In this document: one piece after another, positions 58,678-64,000 of the stretch
Numbering within the stretch: position 1 is the stretch's first letter
How the letters are laid out: each line of letters begins with the position of its first letter
Assembly (NCBI GenBank): GCA_024811115.1
Contig: JAKOGH010000721.1
Span: 372,001-436,000, forward strand
Length of the DNA stretch: 64,000 nt
Direction of reading: 5' to 3'
Origin: Terana coerulea
Taxonomy: Eukaryota; Basidiomycota; Agaricomycetes; Polyporales; Phanerochaetaceae
Position numbers and translations under genes: made by a program
Notes under the pieces: model-generated
The model's input: the letters and a program-made list of their open reading frames with translations, nothing else
What the model was told of the DNA's origin: nothing
Database searches by the model: none

Positions 58678-61600
58678 ATGCGACGCTATTCTCTGAATAA
58701 CGTAAAGTTGTGGCGATGTAATTCCTGCTACGCTCAACTCCTTCGGCGATTCACAACTGGAAACGGCCCTCTACGCAGACAAGCTGCCGTACCCGCTTCG
58801 GAAGCCTCGCAATCTCTGGTGAAGAAAGTATCAAGCAAAGGACCAAGAAAAAGTTCATTGAACTTCCTACTATTTGGTCCAGCCCAGACGGAGTCACTGC
58901 TGCCCCGCTTCCACCGTGGACAGGAGGGTTAGAACCGGAGCAGGATTCTTTACTGCCAACGGACGATGTAACTTTTCTACGTACGCGTGTCTAAATGATT
59001 GATACATTCATAACTGACCTCATTAATGCGTGATACGCGTGCAAGTAGCATCCGTGGGTGATAATGAGACAGCAAGGGCTAACGCTCTTGAAGCGAGGAT
59101 TGGCGAGGACTCTGGCGTTGACGCGGTAGCTGCTGAGGAGAGCACACCTAAACTACGTAGGCGAAAGGCTCAGAAGGAAGCCAGCTTGTCAGACAGCGAG
59201 GAGACAACCTCAGCAGACTCTAAACCAGTCAAAGCCAAACGCACGCGTAAGAAGGCACCTTCTCTGGAAGGCACCTCTACGAATAAAGATCCACTGGATG
59301 ACGAGAATGCTTCAAAAACCAAAGCCAAACGAGCTCCCCGTAAACAGGCACCCCATCTGAAAGGCACCTCTGTGAATGAAGCTGAGCTGAGCGGCGGGAA
59401 TGCTTCGAAACCCAAGGCTAAACGAGCTTCCCGCAAAAAGGCACCGCCTCTGGAAGGCACCCCTACGAATGCAGATGAGCTGGGCGACGAAATTACTTCG
59501 ACATCCAAGGCAAAACGAGCTTCGCGCAAAAAGGCCGTTGCACTTGCCGCAGCTCCCTCTACGAAGCGTACAGGTATGAACACCATTTGGTGTGCTGCAT
59601 GTAAACTAACACGCATTTCATGTAGGTTCTTCCACTGATTCGAACCAGCCTTTGACTCCTTTAGCGAAAGAGATACTCGACAACTTGGCCAAATTCCCGC
59701 ACTGTATTCTACTAACTCGTGTTGGACAGTTCTACGAGGTCGGTACATCTGAGCCGACATTCGCGTGTATGGTTACCGATCGCTGACTTTCGAGGTTTTA
59801 GTCGTACTTCGGTCAAGCAGCTGAGGTTGCCCGCCTGCTCAATATAAAGCTGACCAGCAAACGGTGGGGCGGAGGTACCGTCCCAATGTGCGGCTTTCCC
59901 CTTATGCACTTGAATAAGTATCTGAAGGTACTCGTCCAAGACAACAATCGCTTTGTCGCAATGTGCGAAGAGTTCTTGCGATCAAGGGCACTGGGGCCGA
60001 AGGCTGGTTTCGACCGACGCATCGCACGTATTGTTACCCCAGGCACTCTCATCGACGAACCCTTCTTGAACCAGTATGAGAACAACTACTTGCTCTCTGT
60101 TTCAGGCAAGTCGCCATCACAACAGCGCCGCGACCGACGAGCGGACGTGCAAGAATCTATTTGGCCTGGCTTGGATCGACATCTCTACAGGAGAGTTCTT
60201 CGCAAAATCCGTCGAGAGCGGTGCCTTGCGCGACGAACTTGTACGGATCAGTCCTAAGGAGGTTGTCCTCGACGAAACCATCTCACAAGATGCACTTCAT
60301 CCGATACGACAGGTCGTGTCCGAAGAAGGTTACTTCACTTCCTTCGCCTCAACTGCCTTAGAGGAGCAAGAGAGCTCTCCCGTCATAGACCGGACGGCAT
60401 CAGACGATGTGACATCGCAGCTGGTGGCCAACACATCTAAATTCGCAATACCGATGTCAGCAGAAGAGTCTGCAGCAGTGAAACTGCTTACTGTCTTTCT
60501 GCGGGCCAACCTCTTGGAACACATGCCTCGGTTACTTGCGCCAAGTAGAGAGGCCACAGCTCCTCGGATGAAAATCGACGCTCACACCATCAAGTCGCTT
60601 GAGATCCGCGAAAGCATAAGGGAAGGCGGAACGTCTGGATCGCTGCTGAGCGTTGTGAAGAGAACTGTGACGAACGGCGGCACACGACTGCTGGCGCGCT
60701 GGATGTGTGCGTTTCTCAGTCGTAATGCTCTCAATAGCTACTGATTGTCTGGACAGGTTCTCCCAGTCTTTCGCTCACAGAGATCAACACTCGGCAGTCC
60801 CTGGTCGCTTTCTTCCATGCCCGCCCTCATCTACGAGCAGACCTGATACAAATGCTGTCCGAGTTGGAAGACTCCACTCGCATTGTCCAGAAGTTTCTCC
60901 TGGGGCGTGGCGAGTTAGCAGACCTGACCGCTATCAGTAGCAGCATTTTCATTTGGTCCTCAATCAAGCGTCGCCTTGACCTGGAGAAGGGTATGGAAGC
61001 CCAGGAGAAAGGTCGCATTGATGAAGGTGAATGGGCCAGCCTGGACACCCTAAAGTCGAGGATAGAGGACCTTCGGCCCCTTGCCGATCGCATCCACTCT
61101 GCGATGCATAGCAGCGTGGTCCTCCCGCAGGGGGATTCTGAATCCGCCGAAGCCGAAGATCTCCCTGTGCAGGAGGCTTTCCCTGCGGCCTCAAATCCCA
61201 GGAGCTTCATCTCTGGATTCAATTGGGCAGTTCGACCAGAGTGAGAGCTATTTGCGCTTCTCAGTGGATTCAATCGTGACAAATCGTGACACGTACTCTA
61301 GATTCTCGGAGGGCCTAGCCAGACTTCATAACACTCTGAGTGATTGCCTGGCTCGCCGAGAACAATTAGAGCAAGACCTGCGGTCGAGATATGGTGCGAT
61401 GGCCTTATACCTACTGCCCTCCTCGCGCTAATTGTATGGTCGTGTAGTGGCACCTTCCCTAACCCTGAGATCTTCACCAGGTCTTGGTATGCACGTGCAT
61501 ATAGGCCGAGCAAAGCGGGACTTAACAAAAATCAAGGCTGACAAGTTGTTTATACCAATCTCCGAGAGTGCTACCACCAGGTCCTTCTTCTACCAAGTTA

Positions 61601-62848
61601 GCATAGCCTTTGATATACCACGATTGTCACTGACGCACGAGCGTAGGAATGGTCGCAGCTCGGTGCTCAGATTGTGCAAGTCACGGCGGAGATCACCGGG
61701 GCAGAGAGCGGCGTTTGAGCAGTTGCGCAACGATGTAAGTTTCCGCGTCGTCTCCTGCATAGTGATAACTCTAACGACAGCAGGTTAACGCGCATGAAGG
61801 CGATATCCGCCGCAACGCTCGTATAACAGACGAGTTGGACGTCACCATCTCCTTCGCGAACCTGGCACTGGACATGCACTTCGTTCGCCCCGTGTTACAC
61901 GAAGAGTAGGCTCAAGCTTATTCTTCTCTTGAGCTTCTCACTCACAAGTGCCCTCAGCAAATCGTATCATGTAGCAAACGGACGTCACCCGACTGTAGAG
62001 CTCGGTCTCCTGGCATCAGGAAGAACGTTCGTGCCCAACACTGTAACCCTTGCAGAGGACAGCCCACTCCATATCATCACTGGTCCGAACATGGCTGGAA
62101 AGTCCACGCTTCTGCGCCAGTCGGCGTTGATATCTATCCTGGCGCAGACAGGCTCATTCGTACCCGCTGATGTCGCTGAGATGGGCATCGTCGATGCAAT
62201 CTTCTCGAGAGTAGGTGCCAACGACGACCTATTCCGTAACCGGAGCACGTTCATGGTCGAGATGATGGAGACGGCCGAGATTCTCAAGAGGGCCACACCC
62301 AATAGCTTAGTGCGTATCATGGTATAAATCAAGGAACGCGGACTCACCAGTCAATATAGGTCATTATGGACGAAGTTGGCCGTGGCACATCTGTTCAAGA
62401 TGGTTTAGCCATCGCATTCGCTACCATCCATCACTTGGTATCCATAAACAAGTCTCGGGCATTGTTTGCTACGCACTTTCACGAGTTGGCTGACCTCCTT
62501 GGTTGTTCTGATACTCACCGAGGTGACGGGGTCTTTAACGGCGTCAGCTTCTTCCACACCGACATTGACGAAACTGAGGTGAGGTTCCTCACTGCATGAT
62601 CATTTACGGCGAAGCTGATTCGGGGCATCTAGGACGGATTCTTCACTTACTCCCACCGATTGAAACCAGGTGTCAACAGGGATAGCCATGGCTTGAAAGT
62701 CGCACAATTGGCTGGGATGCCTGATACGGCAATTGGTGTCGCCCAGGCTGCCTTGTCATCCTTCCGCGACCGCAGAAATGACCTCTTGCTAGAGGATGCC
62801 ACAAAACTACGTGTTCTTGGACAATCTCTTACATCTACGCAATCTTGA
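58678..62848 (+). CDS. MSH1: Mitochondrial DNA mismatch-repair protein Msh1 (MutS homologue)
   Basis: A MutS-family ATPase for mitochondrial genome repair. The N-terminus [20 protein letters not shown] is Arg-rich and acid-poor, a mitochondrial presequence, followed by the conserved [21 protein letters not shown] basic tandem repeat (59219-59571) precedes MutS domain [16 protein letters not shown], the mismatch-contact motif. Later blocks are [62 protein letters not shown] and [20 protein letters not shown]. The ATPase domain has [11 protein letters not shown], Walker [11 protein letters not shown] (about 62085-62115), [17 protein letters not shown], Walker [12 protein letters not shown] and [11 protein letters not shown], ending in the helix region [17 protein letters not shown]. 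Two frame breaks fall at an A5 run (58848-58852) and near a G4 run (61698-61701). The RVGQFYE context and presequence favour Msh1 over Msh6. Confidence 0.9.
59219..59571 (+). repeat. 93-bp (31-residue) tandem repeat inside MSH1
   Basis: Four units start at 59219, 59312, 59405 and 59498, exactly 93 bp apart. Each unit begins S-x-x-(V)KAKR-x-x-RK-x-AP and continues L-(E/K)GT-x-x-N-x-x-(E/D)L; the fourth is incomplete and ends near KRTG. The basic half is dominated by Lys and Arg, the second half by acidic residues, so each unit is a charge dipole. The exact period and retained frame show internal duplication. Confidence 0.85.
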
Positions 62849-62915
62849 ATTCATAATCCCTTAGATACCCTAGATGTATAATGCTGTGGCGTATATTCAT
62901 GTAATAGAACGTCTA

Positions 62916-64000
62916 CTACTGCCGTATTTTAGAGCCGATGTAGTTCAATGCTGAACCTGCACGCAGCCAGCTGAGCTGGTCGCTCGACATGGTGTGTTTT
63001 GTCGGGATATCGAAGGTCTCGCCGTTGCGCTTGGTGACGCGAATGGTGATGTGCTGTCTTTCCTTTCCGCTGAGCAAATCCTCGAGACCAATGGTCTCTA
63101 CGATATCGCCGGACGCGATGCGCAAGTAGTCCGCCTTGTCGACAAACCAGAGAGGAAGTACACCTTGTTTCTATCAGGCGATCAGTAAACAAATCACTAG
63201 CTTGGACATTAGAAAGTTATCACAAACCTTCAAGTTTGTCTCGTGGATACGCGCAAACGACCTCGCAATGATTACAGCACCCCCGTAGAATCTGGGCTGC
63301 AGAGCAGCATGTTCGCGAGCACTGCCTTCACCGTAGTTGTCATCGACTATAAGGGCCCATGGTTGGTTACGGGCCTTGAACCGCTTGGCAACTCCTGGGA
63401 TCGTGTCCATTTCAGCTTCCGAAGCGGAATGGTCATGGTCGAAAGCAATATTGATGTCTCCGCCTTCGTCGTTGACCGCCGTGATCACTGCGGGTACATG
63501 AGTACAGGTGATAGGCGACGTGTAAGGCCGCACTCACAGAGGTTCTCGGAGATGTTCGTCAAGTGCCCCTTGTACTTGAGCCATGGTCCAGCAGCGGAAA
63601 TGTGATCAGTCGTGCACTTCCCCCTAACCCTCATGAGGACCTTGCATGCCGGGAGTTCCAATCCTCTGGGGTTGTGTGGGCCGAAGTGGCTTCCGAACGG
63701 CTGAAGCAATTCCAGTCTCTGCGAATCCTCCTTGATCACAATTTCGGTTTCAGGTCGAGGCTCGGGCATCGGCGAAGGGTAGAACGAGGTGCGACCTGCG
63801 GTAAACCCCTCCGACGGAAGATCCTGTCCGCGAGGCGGCGAGAACTTGAATTCTTTTCCGGAAGGAAGTGTGATAGAGTCGGTCATGGGGTTGAAGCTGA
63901 GCTTGCCAGAAAATGCCATGGCAGTCACAAGGGTCGGAGATGCAAGGAAGTTCATGGTCTTCTGGTTTCCGTCGTTCCTCGACTTGAAGTTCCTAAAGCA
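62916..64000 (-). CDS. Aconitate hydratase, C-terminal part (cut by window edge)
   Basis: The C-terminal third or so of an aconitase-family iron-sulfur enzyme that isomerises citrate to isocitrate; the start lies beyond 64000. The first visible exon reads RNFKSRNDGNQKTMNFLASP, matching the conserved RN(F)-x-GRNDGNP-type substrate loop. The swivel domain then gives CKVLMRVRGKCTTDHISAAG, PWLKYKGHLTNISENL, and after an intron NQPWALIVDDNYGEGSAREH with the catalytic-domain Ser/Arg motif (SAREHAALQPRF), then RSFARIHETNLK. The last exon reads KQGVLPLWFVDKADYLRIAS and ends SALNYIGSKIRQ, TAG at 62916-62918. The usual AVNSENG position is TAVNDEGGD and the hydrophobic context differs somewhat from mitochondrial Aco1, so it may be a second aconitase (Aco2-like). 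Its stop is 67 bp from that of MSH1, so their 3' ends probably overlap. Confidence 0.88.

Noticed and set aside
58678..62848. Reading this gene as nuclear MSH6
   Set aside because: The basic N-terminal region first suggested MSH6, but the presequence, the [10 protein letters not shown] context and the ENNYLLSV and [13 protein letters not shown] blocks fit Msh1.

Overview
The window is nuclear DNA from a filamentous basidiomycete, most likely an Agaricomycete (mushroom or polypore relative). Genes are densely packed on both strands and cut by many short (about 50-60 bp) GT..AG introns. Protein-level resemblance throughout is to basidiomycete orthologues. No transposon, rRNA, tRNA or CRISPR was recognised. 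I propose 24 protein-coding genes; the last is cut by the right edge.

Layout. 0.5-3.1 kb: CBF5 pseudouridine synthase head-to-head with ribosomal protein eL22. 3.3-15 kb: two large minus-strand genes, a DHX57/YLR419W-type DEAH helicase and the INO80 chromatin-remodelling ATPase. 15.6-21.5 kb: an organelle block of fumarase, PEX11, CMC1 and lipoyl synthase. 22.3-29.6 kb: ribosomal protein eS28, a GT8 glycosyltransferase, KAE1, saccharopine dehydrogenase LYS1 and a disordered protein. 30.4-38.3 kb: an IES1-type INO80 subunit, TIM8, a lysophosphatidic acid acyltransferase-like protein and an amino-acid permease. 39-49.4 kb: an F-box/LRR-like protein, an alpha/beta hydrolase with a very long disordered insert, a secreted sedolisin protease and an erythromycin-esterase-family protein. 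50-52.1 kb: a second, divergent IES1 paralogue. 52.9-64 kb: a MIT-domain protein, a Cdc11/AspA-type septin, mitochondrial MutS homologue MSH1 and the C-terminal half of aconitase.

Themes. INO80 and two IES1 paralogues, all apparently members of one remodelling complex, lie within 43 kb. Mitochondrial functions are over-represented (fumarase, lipoyl synthase, CMC1, TIM8, MSH1, aconitase), several in head-to-head pairs with short shared promoters. Both small ribosomal protein genes have a first exon made only of the ATG. MSH1 carries a perfectly periodic 93-bp basic tandem repeat between its presequence and its MutS core.

Data quality. At least ten reading-frame breaks in conserved genes fall exactly at mononucleotide runs and are explained by one base too few (occasionally one too many). 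They look like sequencing or assembly errors rather than pseudogenes, and they split several open reading frames. For the longest genes (helicase, INO80) I give outer limits and domain order rather than every exon.
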